A stretch of 64,000 bases of DNA from an uncultured Schlesneria sp. Lineage in GTDB: Bacteria; Planctomycetota; Planctomycetia; Planctomycetales; Planctomycetaceae. The position numbers and the translations under genes are program-made. Numbering within the stretch: the stretch's first letter is position 1; each line of letters opens with the position of its first letter. The notes under the pieces were generated by a model. That model was not told where the DNA came from, searched no databases, and was given only the letters and a program-made list of their open reading frames with translations. The stretch spans positions 1 to 64,000 of the forward strand of contig CAIMFH010000163.1 in NCBI GenBank assembly GCA_903840265.1. The letters are read 5' to 3'. Below are positions 9,287 to 17,298 of this stretch, one piece after another.

Positions 9287-9988
9287 CTACACTTCGGCTG
9301 TCGCTTCACCCGTGAAGCGATAGCCGATTCCGCGAACCGTCTCGATCATCGCTTCGAACGTCCCCAGTTTTTGCCGGAGTGACCGGACATGGACGTCAAT
9401 CGTTCGCTCCAAAGCATTCGCATCTTCGCCTCGACAGCGGTCCATCAGCTCATTGCGACTGAAGGGGCGGCCTGGCGCTCGGACCAACGTCCAGAGCAAC
9501 CTGAACTCAGTGGGAGTCAAATCGAGGTCGGCACCACCCGCTTTGGCGGTGTGATGAACTCGATCGATTTCAATTCCACTCGCGACCACGACGTCTCGCG
9601 TCTGTTCGGACGCGGGCGTCCGGCGAAGCAAAGCTTTGATGCGGTGAATCAGCGGCTTAATCTTGAACGGCTTAGTAACGTAGTCGTCGGCCCCCATGTT
9701 GAAGCCGACAATTTCGTCAACTTCTTCGCTGCGCGCCGTCAGCATCAGGACGCGAGTCGCCTGAGTCCGAGGATCGCTGCGAATTTGCCGACACACTTCC
9801 AGTCCATCAATCACGGGAAGCATCAGATCGAGGATCACCAAGTCGGGCTGCATCGATTGCACGCGACGCAAGCCGTCGTGGCCATCAGCGGCCACGACCA
9901 CTTCGAATCCTTCCTTTTCCAAATTGTAGGTCAGGACTTCTTGCAGTGATCGCTCGTCTTCGATGATCAGTAGCTTCGGCTTCGTCAT
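9287..9988 (-). CDS. phoB: Phosphate regulon response regulator PhoB-like
   Basis: 233 residues from ATG 9988, the size of OmpR/PhoB regulators. The receiver domain (1-120) has the acidic pair ED near residues 10-11, phosphoacceptor Asp54 in LVILDLMLPVIDG, and Lys in DDYVTKPFKI. A winged helix (about 135-228) shows LTPTEFRLLWTLVRAPGRPF, RTIDVHVRSLRQKLG and IETVRGIGYRF. It would bind Pho boxes when phosphorylated by PhoR. It is the last gene of a minus-strand series that also has phoR, pstSCAB and phoU, which supports the phosphate role. The kinase gene is at the other end of the cluster, about 5 kb away. Confidence 0.92.
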   Translation of the reverse strand: MTKPKLLIIEDERSLQEVLTYNLEKEGFEVVVAADGHDGLRRVQSMQPDLVILDLMLPVIDGLEVCRQIRSDPRTQATRVLMLTARSEEVDEIVGFNMGADDYVTKPFKIKPLIHRIKALLRRTPASEQTRDVVVASGIEIDRVHHTAKAGGADLDLTPTEFRLLWTLVRAPGRPFSRNELMDRCRGEDANALERTIDVHVRSLRQKLGTFEAMIETVRGIGYRFTGEATAEV

Positions 9989-10119
9989 AAAGTCGACTCG
10001 CTGGAGTATGGGATGCGCGTTGTCAGTCGCCAAGGACTTCACGAACGAACCTGCGGCTCGTCGTCCGGCGCTATCAGTTGGTCATATTTGCAGCTGCGGA
10101 ATCCCGCAGCGAAACTTGT

Positions 10120-10818
10120 TTATGGAGCTGTTCCAGCCGGTCGTGATGCCGTCCCCGATTCCGCGCGATTTCGGTGACGGACAATCTCACCTTGAACCAG
10201 ATAAATCACATCTTCGGCGATGTTCGTCGCGTGATCGGCGATGCGTTCGATCTGGCGCGAGGCCGAGAACAAATGCATGGCCGGTTCCACCAGATCGGGC
10301 CGACGCTTCATCAGTTCGGTCAACTCTTCGATAATTTCGCGATTCAACTTATCGATAGCTTCGTCTTGCAGGCACACTTCTCGAGCCGTGCGAATGTCCA
10401 GATGAACATAGGCATCGATGCTGCGATGCAACATATCCAAGGCCTGTGCCGACATGTCTTTCATGTCGTCGGGAACAGTGATCTCAGGAGACCTCACAAT
10501 CCCACAGGCTCGTTCAGCGATGCTGACACCCAGGTCGGCCACACGTTCCAGTTCGGCACCAATTTTCAGGACCGTCGTGATGCGACGCAGGTCGATTGCC
10601 ACAGGCTGATGCAGAGCCAGCAGCTTCAGACATTCTTCTTCGATCTCGACATCCATTCGATCGACATCGTCATCCCAACGGATGATTTCCATCGCGCGTT
10701 CGTAGTCCGGCTTGTGCAAAGCGTCGACCGCCGCGTGAATCATCTCTTCGACGCGACCGCACATCGTCAGCACCGATCGATGCAGATGATCCAGATCTCG
10801 AATCAAATGGATTGACAT
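10120..10818 (-). CDS. phoU: Phosphate signalling protein PhoU
   Basis: 232 residues. PhoU links the Pst transporter to the PhoR kinase and represses phosphate-starvation signalling when phosphate is plentiful. The protein shows two three-helix halves with the PhoU metal-site pattern: EECLKLLALHQPVAIDLRRI and EISKR-like counterpart in FSASRQIERIADHATNIAED near the end (E/D-x-x-x-D). It opens with IRDLDHLHRSVLTMCGRVEE, as expected. Length slightly exceeds the common 220-240 range only at a polar tail (GTASRPAGTAP). It lies between pstB (70-base gap) and phoB (131-base gap). Confidence 0.94.
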   Translation of the reverse strand: MSIHLIRDLDHLHRSVLTMCGRVEEMIHAAVDALHKPDYERAMEIIRWDDDVDRMDVEIEEECLKLLALHQPVAIDLRRITTVLKIGAELERVADLGVSIAERACGIVRSPEITVPDDMKDMSAQALDMLHRSIDAYVHLDIRTAREVCLQDEAIDKLNREIIEELTELMKRRPDLVEPAMHLFSASRQIERIADHATNIAEDVIYLVQGEIVRHRNRAESGTASRPAGTAP

Positions 10819-10888
10819 AGCCCTGTTTCCCGAAGACTGATCTCAAGTGTTTAAGCTGTCATGTCGTGCTTGCAATGCAAGCGCCAGT

Positions 10889-11719
10889 TCAACCGAAACG
10901 TCCTGTGATGTAGTCTTCCGTCTCCTTTTGCGTCGGATTGGTGAACAGTTGCTTGGTCTGGCCAACCTCCACCAGTCGTCCTTGATAGAAAAATGCGGTG
11001 ACCTCGCTGATGCGGGCCGCCTGTTGCATGTTATGCGTCACGATCACGATCGTATAGTTTTGCTTCAATTCGAAGATCAGATCTTCGATTCGCGATGTCG
11101 ACGCCGGATCCAATGCGGATGCCGGTTCGTCCATCAACAGAATCTCTGGACTGGTCGCCAAGGCGCGAGCGATACACAACCGCTGTTGCTGGCCACCCGA
11201 CAACGCCATGGCCGATTCACGCATGCGATCTTTGACTTCGTTCCACAACGCCGCCTGCTGCAGCGATTTTTCGACGATCTCTGTGAGTTCCGCTCGATTG
11301 GTCAGCCCCGCAATGCGCGGTCCAAACGAAACATTGTCAAAGATCGATTTCGGGAATGGAGTCGACTTCTGAAACACCATGCCGACTCGCTTCCGCAGCG
11401 AGACGACATCGACTTCGCGAGCATAGATGTCTTCGCCGTCGAGCATCACCGATCCGGTGACACGCGTCCCTTCGATAATGTCATTCATCCGGTTCAGCGA
11501 GCGGAGATACGTGCTCTTGCCACAACCCGACGGACCGATCAGCGCCGTCACAGCCCGTTCGTTGATCTTCAGCGAAATATCCCGCAGCGCCTGATGCGTT
11601 CCGTAAAAGAACCCCATCTGCACGGTTTCGATTTTCGGCGGACGACGACTTTCGCCCACCGCAACGGCGGGGGGGTCGACAGGCTCGACGAACTGCGTAA
11701 ATGCTTTGACAAGTGCCAT
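10889..11719 (-). CDS. pstB: Phosphate ABC transporter ATPase PstB
   Basis: 276 residues from ATG 11719. This cytoplasmic ATPase powers phosphate uptake through PstCA. Walker [10 protein letters not shown] spans about residues 62-70, the signature is [15 protein letters not shown], and Walker B is [12 protein letters not shown], followed by the H-loop in [13 protein letters not shown]. The family-specific [12 protein letters not shown] and [14 protein letters not shown] are both present. A 30-residue polar N-terminal extension precedes the ATPase core; an upstream in-frame codon at 11773 would overlap pstA and is less likely. It lies 47 bases after pstA in the same transcription unit. Confidence 0.95.
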   Translation of the reverse strand: MALVKAFTQFVEPVDPPAVAVGESRRPPKIETVQMGFFYGTHQALRDISLKINERAVTALIGPSGCGKSTYLRSLNRMNDIIEGTRVTGSVMLDGEDIYAREVDVVSLRKRVGMVFQKSTPFPKSIFDNVSFGPRIAGLTNRAELTEIVEKSLQQAALWNEVKDRMRESAMALSGGQQQRLCIARALATSPEILLMDEPASALDPASTSRIEDLIFELKQNYTIVIVTHNMQQAARISEVTAFFYQGRLVEVGQTKQLFTNPTQKETEDYITGRFG

Positions 11720-11766
11720 GATTGATATCAATAAGAGACGAGACAGTAACAGGCCGAGGCGACCCG

Positions 11767-12765
11767 CTACCACCGAATCTTTTTCTGAAACCTTTGACGA
11801 ATGAAGATTGCAGTTCCGTTCATCAGCAGCAAGACAATCAAGAGTACGATGATTCCCGCGGCAGCCACATGTTCGAAGGCTGCTTTCGGTTCATTGATCC
11901 AACCATAGATCTGCAACGGGATCGCGGTGAACTGATCGAATGGTGCCTGCAGGATTTTACTGGGGTGCTGCACCGCGTCGCCAATACTACGAATGCGACC
12001 AGGTGCAAAACTCAATTGAGCCGCCGCCCCCAGCACCGCCAGCGGAGCCGTTTCACCGATCGCTCGCGACAATGACAGAATCACGCCCGTCATAATACCG
12101 GGTAATGCAGCCGGTAAGACTTGATAGCGCACCGTTTGCCACTTGGTCGCACCGAGTGCGAGTGAGGCATGCCGAAGCGATGGCGGAACGGAACGCAGCG
12201 CTTCCTGCGCGGCGATAATCACGACAGGTAGACTCAGCAGCGTCAACGTGCAAGCACCAGAGAGGACGACTCGCCCAAGCGGCAGTTCGAAGCTGAACTG
12301 AGCAAACCCCAGCGAGCAGGTAAACCGCTCCGGTCGATCTCGCAAACCAAACATTCGCACGAAGACTGTGAAGCCAAGAATCCCGTAAACAATCGATGGC
12401 ACGCCAGCCAGATTGGAAATATTGAGCTGAATGAACTTTGTCAGCCTTGATGGCTTGGCATACTCCTCTAAGTAGACGGCTGCCCCAACGCCCATCGGGA
12501 CGGACATAATCGCGGTCAGGCCGACCAGCCAAAGACTGCCGATCAGCCCAGCCATGATTCCCGCTTGATCGGCTTCGTACGAATTACTGCGTGTCAAAAA
12601 TCCCCAACCAAGCCAGCCAAACGCCTGCCTGCCAATCGAAAACAACAGCACGGCCAGAATGCCGAGCGACAGGAACGTCGCGATCCGACAGACCCACTCG
12701 AAGATCAAACCAATCCGGTGACGCCAGACCAGCCGACGTTCGTATATCTTGCCGTGAAGGCTCAT
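11767..12765 (-). CDS. pstA: Phosphate ABC transporter permease PstA
   Basis: 332 residues, about six membrane segments in a binding-protein-dependent transport fold. The EAA-type loop reads [28 protein letters not shown], and it ends with [51 protein letters not shown] is the typical PstA stretch before the loop. With PstC it forms the inner-membrane phosphate channel. Its ATG overlaps the end of pstC by four bases (12762-12765), a sign of translational coupling. Confidence 0.95.
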   Translation of the reverse strand: MSLHGKIYERRLVWRHRIGLIFEWVCRIATFLSLGILAVLLFSIGRQAFGWLGWGFLTRSNSYEADQAGIMAGLIGSLWLVGLTAIMSVPMGVGAAVYLEEYAKPSRLTKFIQLNISNLAGVPSIVYGILGFTVFVRMFGLRDRPERFTCSLGFAQFSFELPLGRVVLSGACTLTLLSLPVVIIAAQEALRSVPPSLRHASLALGATKWQTVRYQVLPAALPGIMTGVILSLSRAIGETAPLAVLGAAAQLSFAPGRIRSIGDAVQHPSKILQAPFDQFTAIPLQIYGWINEPKAAFEHVAAAGIIVLLIVLLLMNGTAIFIRQRFQKKIRW

Positions 12766-13742
12766 TGGTAGACCTCGCGATAGCGGCTCAGGACCATTTG
12801 CGAGATCAGATTCATCACCAGCGTAATCACGAACAAGACCAGGGCGACGGCATACAAACTCTTTTCCAATGTCGAACCCGCCACAACTTCGCCCTGCATG
12901 ACGTTGACGATGAACGCGGTCATCGTCTGCACTGACGAAAAGGGATTGAGAGTCAGATTCGGTGAGTTACCAGCACAGATCGCCACAGCCATCGTTTCAC
13001 CGATACTGCGAGAAAGAGCCAGAAGGAAAGACGCCAATATCCCTGACAATGCCGACGGCACGACGATCCGTGCGCTGACATCAAATTTCGTAGCGCCGAG
13101 CGCATATCCCGATTCACGCAAGCTATTCGGAACAGCCCGCATCACATCTTCGGACAGTGAGGCCACCATCGGGATAATCATGATCCCCACGACGATGCCG
13201 CCACAAAGCGCGTTGAAGCCATAGACCGAAAAGCCCATGGATTTGAAGAGTGGCATAATCATGTACGGCGTGACAAACCGCAGACCAAAGTAGCCATAAA
13301 CGACCGTGGGAACACCGGCCAGAATTTCCAGTGCCGGCTTGCAGATGGATCGGGCTCGGGGGCTCGCATATTCACTCAGATAGATCGCAATCATCAAGCC
13401 CACGGGCAACCCGATCAGGCCCGATATACCCGTAATCAGAAACGTGCCGCAGACTAGTGGCATGACCCCATAATGCTGCTGTGAACCACTGAACTGCGGT
13501 GCCCATTCCGTGCTGAAAAAGAATTCGCTGAAGCTGACATCCTGGAAGAATGCCGTATGAGGCGGGATGCCGACCAGAGACTCTGTCACCAGGACGAAGA
13601 TGATCGCGACTGTGGTCAAGACTGACAGCAGTGCGCAACCGAACAGCAGGAAGCGAATGGCTTCCTCCTGCAATCGCTGCCACGAGAAAACTCGTCGCAG
13701 AGATGATTGATTGTCACGTCGGATTGGTCCGGTACTGGACAC
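12762..13742 (-). CDS. pstC: Phosphate ABC transporter permease PstC
   Basis: 326 residues beginning with GTG at 13742; no better start was found. Six membrane segments are visible, beginning [21 protein letters not shown]. The PstC hallmark [20 protein letters not shown] is followed by [13 protein letters not shown], and the ATPase-contact loop reads [29 protein letters not shown] long periplasmic loop (about residues 55-90, [11 protein letters not shown]) is usual for PstC. It precedes pstA with a 4-base overlap and follows pstS by 66 bases. Confidence 0.95.
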   Translation of the reverse strand: MSSTGPIRRDNQSSLRRVFSWQRLQEEAIRFLLFGCALLSVLTTVAIIFVLVTESLVGIPPHTAFFQDVSFSEFFFSTEWAPQFSGSQQHYGVMPLVCGTFLITGISGLIGLPVGLMIAIYLSEYASPRARSICKPALEILAGVPTVVYGYFGLRFVTPYMIMPLFKSMGFSVYGFNALCGGIVVGIMIIPMVASLSEDVMRAVPNSLRESGYALGATKFDVSARIVVPSALSGILASFLLALSRSIGETMAVAICAGNSPNLTLNPFSSVQTMTAFIVNVMQGEVVAGSTLEKSLYAVALVLFVITLVMNLISQMVLSRYREVYQ

Positions 13743-13808
13743 TCAACTCAGCCCAAAAGTATTGGTCTTCGAAAGCACCCCTTATGGGCGCACAGTTCAA
13801 TCTCGTCG

Positions 13809-14831
13809 TTATTTTGAAGCCGTTTTCAATGCCGCTTCCAGCCGAGTTTCCATCTCTTTACGCTTCTCATCTGGAATTCGTACGAATCCGCGCTTCGCGA
13901 CCAGCGGTTGCGATTCTTCGGACACTGTGAACTTCAAGAACTCGGCAATCTCCGGGCGTTTCAGTGTTTCCACGTTGGCATAGACAAACAGCGGCCGAGC
14001 CAGCGGCTTGTACTCACCGCTGAGAATCGTCTCGACCGTGGGCTCAACAGCGGGCGCTGCAGTTTCGCCGGCATCGATTGTGGGCGAAACCTTGATCACT
14101 TTGATCTTGTCTTTGTTCTCCACGCAATAACCGTAGGGAATGTAGCCTAATGCATACTTACTTCCCGCGACGCCCTGAATCAGCACATTGTCGTCACTGG
14201 CCGCTTGGTACTTCGTGCGACTGGAATTCTTCTTGCCGACAATCACTTCGGTGAAGTATTCAAATGTGCCGGAATCGGTGTCGGCACCATAGAGTTCCAT
14301 GGGTTGATCGGGCCACTTGGGGTCCAGATCGCTCCACTTATTGATGGTGCTGTCTGGTTCCCAAATCTTGCGCAACTGACCAACAGTCAATTCCGTACAC
14401 CAATCGTTCTGGGGATGGACCGCAACCGAAATACCATCAATACCGACTTCCAGTTCCAGCCATTCGATCCCTTTTTCCTTCAACTCGGCCTTTTCTTTTT
14501 CGGCGATCGGTCGGGAGGCATTCCACAGGTCGCATTGGCGAAGGACGAATTTCTTATAACCGCCACCCGTCCCCGATCGACCAACACTGACTTTGTAGGA
14601 CGATTTCTTTTCGAACTCGTTGGCCATTGCCTGAGAGATCAAGAAGACTGTGCTGGAACCTTCGATGTTCACGGTCGACAGATGATCAGGTTCTGTAGAG
14701 GACGAAATCGTTCCCTTTGCAGGATCAACTTTCGAATCGGATTGAATGCAACCACCGCAGATTGCGGCGATCCCAAGCATGCTGGCGACCGCAACGGCGC
14801 TAAATCCACAAATTGTTCTATCGAACTGCAT
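13809..14831 (-). CDS. pstS: Phosphate-binding protein PstS
   Basis: About 340 residues. It captures phosphate outside the inner membrane and hands it to PstCA. From ATG 14831 the leader (MQFDRTICGFSAVAVASMLG) ends in a probable lipoprotein cysteine near residue 28 (AICGGC), though the lipobox is not ideal. Phosphate-loop motifs are clear: IEGSSTVFLISQAMANEF, VGRSGTGGGYKKFV and ADTDSGTFEYFTE. The domain EVGIDGISVAVHPQNDW is also PstS-like. It is the first transporter gene after phoR, and a candidate Pho box lies about 110-145 bases upstream. Confidence 0.94.
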   Translation of the reverse strand: MQFDRTICGFSAVAVASMLGIAAICGGCIQSDSKVDPAKGTISSSTEPDHLSTVNIEGSSTVFLISQAMANEFEKKSSYKVSVGRSGTGGGYKKFVLRQCDLWNASRPIAEKEKAELKEKGIEWLELEVGIDGISVAVHPQNDWCTELTVGQLRKIWEPDSTINKWSDLDPKWPDQPMELYGADTDSGTFEYFTEVIVGKKNSSRTKYQAASDDNVLIQGVAGSKYALGYIPYGYCVENKDKIKVIKVSPTIDAGETAAPAVEPTVETILSGEYKPLARPLFVYANVETLKRPEIAEFLKFTVSEESQPLVAKRGFVRIPDEKRKEMETRLEAALKTASK

Positions 14832-14940
14832 TCGCAATTTCTCCGACCGAATAAAAACACTGTGTCCGACTTCACATCGCTTCCCGTGATTCAGGCGCGA
14901 GCAGCTTAGACCGGGGACTGCAAGTTTGCGACGAACCGTG

Positions 14941-14975
14941 TGTTAAGAATGTGTGAAGAGGGCGGAATTGTGAAG
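14941..14975 (-). promoter_or_regulatory. Candidate Pho box upstream of pstS
   Basis: On the minus strand the 7-mers CTTCACA and CTTAACA occur with a 4-base spacer (positions 14958-14941), so their starts are 11 bases apart. A second exact CTTCACA lies 17 bases further upstream (14975-14969). Tandem 7-base repeats at 11-base period are how PhoB/PhoP regulators bind in other phyla. The planctomycete consensus is unknown to me, so this rests on layout and position between phoR and pstS. Confidence 0.4.
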
Positions 14976-15006
14976 ATGCGGTAGATCCATTCAACTGCGC
15001 GCACCT

Positions 15007-16437
15007 TCAATTTGCAACCGGGGTCGCAGCCGGCAATCGCACGCTGAACGTACTTCCTTGCCCCAGACGACTTTGCACCTTAATATCGCCACCGAACACG
15101 TGGCACAAATGCTTCACGATCGACAGCCCCAAGCCGGTGCCACCTACCTCACGCGAGCGAGCCCGATCGACCCGGAAAAAACGCTCGAAGATGCGACCCT
15201 GATGCTCTTTAGCGATTCCCACTCCGGTATCAACGACATCGATACAGACCCATTCTTCCACCAGCGACCAGCGAACGGTCACCGATCCTCCCGCCGGAGT
15301 GTAATTGATGGCATTATCCATCAGATTATCGATGATGGTTCGCAGTCCCCCAGGATCGCCGAGCGTCCAGACGGATTCCGATTGAGGAACCCCTGTTAAT
15401 GTCAGGTTCTTCGACTCTGCAATATTCAAGTGTTCGTTGATGCTTGCTTGCAACGCGGCCCCCACGTTCACCGGTTCTAGTTCGAAAGCGTGATCGTCAG
15501 TCTCCACGCGAGCCAGTTCGAGCAAGTCGATAATCAACGTGTTCAGACGTTCGGACTGTTCCTCGATCCGACTGACAAAACCCCGATTGATGGCCGGATC
15601 GTCGAGTGCTCCGTCGAGCAACGTCTCGGTGTAGGCCGAAATCGCCGCGAGGGGCGTCTTTAGTTCATGCGATACATTGGAGACGAATTCTCGACGCAAA
15701 TTCTCCAGCCGACGCAGATCGGTGACATCATGCAGCACGATCACCGCACCGGGACAAGGAGTTCCGGGCAACCGCGACACGACTGCAACCACGGTCGATT
15801 GCGTCCGCGGCACCGCAAACTCCAGACTATGGGTTTCTGCTCCCGCGATTGATTCTTTCACCAGGTCCTGCAACCGGGGAAGGCGAACCGACTCCAGCGG
15901 ATGGTCTGCGATGCGGCCGACCTTCAAATCGAGAAGTCGAAGTGCCGCTTTGTTCGCCCATAAGATTCGTTGATCACGATCGACTGAAATCACGCCCTCA
16001 ACCATCGCTTCCAGCACGACCGCCAGCCGATCGTGGCTTTCTTCCAGCCGATGTTGCTCGGTTCGCAAATTGACCAGTCGGGCGGCAACTTGCTGACCCA
16101 CGCTTCGCAGATTACCCGCGGATGACTCTTCGTTTTCGCGCGGGCCGGTCGTGAGTTCGAGTGAAGGATCGACCTCGGCCAGATCCCTGGTGAATTTATT
16201 AATGGCCCACAGTGGCTCAGTCAGAGGGCGAACAAGCACACGTGACACGACGAGCGCCGATGCCAAAGTCACCATGACCATAATCGAGCATCGCAGTCGC
16301 CATCCCAGCAATGCGGTGAGCTCGTTCTCCATCGGTGGCGAACCGCAAACGATCCCCCAGGCCAGAACCGACACCAGTGTGAAAGTCGTCAGACTCAATG
16401 ACAGTCGCCAGAAGACTTGCGATGTCGGCATGCTCAT
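15007..16437 (-). CDS. phoR: Phosphate regulon sensor kinase PhoR-like
   Basis: 476 residues from ATG 16437. Two membrane segments (about 13-32 and 50-67) flank a short external loop, as in PhoR kinases that sense through the Pst complex and not through a large sensor domain. A linker and a PAS domain (about 135-240, VLEAMVEGVISVDRDQRILW) follow, then HisKA with His257 (FVSNVSHELKTPLAAI) and HATPase_c with N-box DNLMDNAINYTP, VDTGVGIAKEHQ and GGTGLGLSIVKHL. It heads the pst-phoU-phoB series, 175 bases before pstS, which identifies the cognate regulator. It is transcribed divergently from the peroxiredoxin gene. Confidence 0.92.
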   Translation of the reverse strand: MSMPTSQVFWRLSLSLTTFTLVSVLAWGIVCGSPPMENELTALLGWRLRCSIMVMVTLASALVVSRVLVRPLTEPLWAINKFTRDLAEVDPSLELTTGPRENEESSAGNLRSVGQQVAARLVNLRTEQHRLEESHDRLAVVLEAMVEGVISVDRDQRILWANKAALRLLDLKVGRIADHPLESVRLPRLQDLVKESIAGAETHSLEFAVPRTQSTVVAVVSRLPGTPCPGAVIVLHDVTDLRRLENLRREFVSNVSHELKTPLAAISAYTETLLDGALDDPAINRGFVSRIEEQSERLNTLIIDLLELARVETDDHAFELEPVNVGAALQASINEHLNIAESKNLTLTGVPQSESVWTLGDPGGLRTIIDNLMDNAINYTPAGGSVTVRWSLVEEWVCIDVVDTGVGIAKEHQGRIFERFFRVDRARSREVGGTGLGLSIVKHLCHVFGGDIKVQSRLGQGSTFSVRLPAATPVAN

Positions 16438-16649
16438 ATCCGAGTGTGTAATGAACCGAAGGCCGCCATATGCTACTCGCCATCCCCGGCACAGCAATCA
16501 AGCCACCAGAATCTGTGCCGCAACAGTGGTTGAGGTTCCATGAACTCGCTCTTATGCTATTTGAAGCTTGTCGCACCGATGACTGAGCGAGGGCCACTTC
16601 CCCGTTTGATGGATCTTAGGTTTCGATGATCAACAGGAGATGAACGCTG

Positions 16650-17237
16650 ATGAAGATGATGAAGAAAATTAGCTCGTGTCTGATGACCGCTCTGGCACTG
16701 TCACTCGGTACCGTCCGCGCAGCGGACGCGGCGGATCTCAAGGTGGGCGATGCGGCCCCGACGTTCCATGCCAAAGACGATACCGGTGCCGACTGGAAGT
16801 CGGCCGATCACATCGGAAAGAAGATCGTGGTGGTTTACTTCTATCCGGCCGATTTCACTGGCGGATGCACCAAGCAGGCCTGTGGCTTTCGGGATGATAT
16901 GGCCAAGCTGGCGGGTAAGGACGTGGAAGTCGTTGGTGTGAGCGGCGATTCAGTCGAGACCCATCAGAAATTCAAGAAACACCATGAACTGAACTTCGCG
17001 CTGCTCGCAGACGCGGATGGCAAAGTGGCTGAGAAGTTTGGCGTTCCCGTCACTGTCGGCGAAGCGACTGCCAAGGTGAAAGTCGACGACAAGGACGAAG
17101 CCTTCGTCCGAACCGCCACAATTAAGCGCTGGACATTCGTGATCGACAAGAACGGAAAGATCGCTTCGAAGGATACCGAAGTGAAGGCTGCCGACGACAG
17201 CAAGGCCATTCTGCAAGTCATCGAAAAACTGAAGTAA
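16650..17237 (+). CDS. Exported peroxiredoxin (Bcp/PrxQ type)
   Basis: 195 residues. Peroxiredoxins reduce hydroperoxides using thiol reductants. The catalytic stretch VVYFYPADFTGGCTKQACGF has peroxidatic Cys73 and a likely resolving Cys78 five residues on, the arrangement of atypical 2-Cys PrxQ/Bcp proteins. Unlike cytoplasmic Bcp, it carries a signal peptide (residues 1-25, SSCLMTALALSLGTVRAADA), so it probably acts in the periplasm. A 25-residue insertion around TVGEATAKVKVDDKDEAFVR separates the C-terminal strands. AGGAG lies 9-10 bases before the ATG. A strong terminator follows, and the gene stands alone. Confidence 0.92.
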   Translation: MKMMKKISSCLMTALALSLGTVRAADAADLKVGDAAPTFHAKDDTGADWKSADHIGKKIVVVYFYPADFTGGCTKQACGFRDDMAKLAGKDVEVVGVSGDSVETHQKFKKHHELNFALLADADGKVAEKFGVPVTVGEATAKVKVDDKDEAFVRTATIKRWTFVIDKNGKIASKDTEVKAADDSKAILQVIEKLK

Positions 17238-17247
17238 CAACAAGCAA

Positions 17248-17291
17248 ACGGCCGGTGTTCCCACGGAACATCGGCCGTCTTTTTTTTTTTG
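17248..17291 (+). terminator. Rho-independent terminator of the peroxiredoxin gene
   Basis: ACGGCCG pairs with CGGCCGT, with an inner TGTTCC/GGAACA pairing, and is followed by about a dozen T residues (17280-17291). It sits between convergent genes and is clearly directed to the plus strand. Confidence 0.93.
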
Positions 17292-17298
17292 AGTGGGC

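Noticed and set aside
9289-9322. Hairpin-like GGCTGTCGCTTCACCCGTGA region as a terminator
   Set aside because: It encodes the conserved GYRFTGEA end of PhoB, so the inverted repeat is coincidental.
9389-9949. Long open frame (186 codons) on the plus strand opposite phoB
   Set aside because: It is antisense to a clear phoB, has no recognisable domain, and GC-rich codon use explains the open antisense frame.
10847-11725. 292-codon open frame on the plus strand opposite pstB
   Set aside because: The minus strand encodes an intact PstB with all ABC motifs; the plus-strand product is a His/Arg/Gln-rich shadow.
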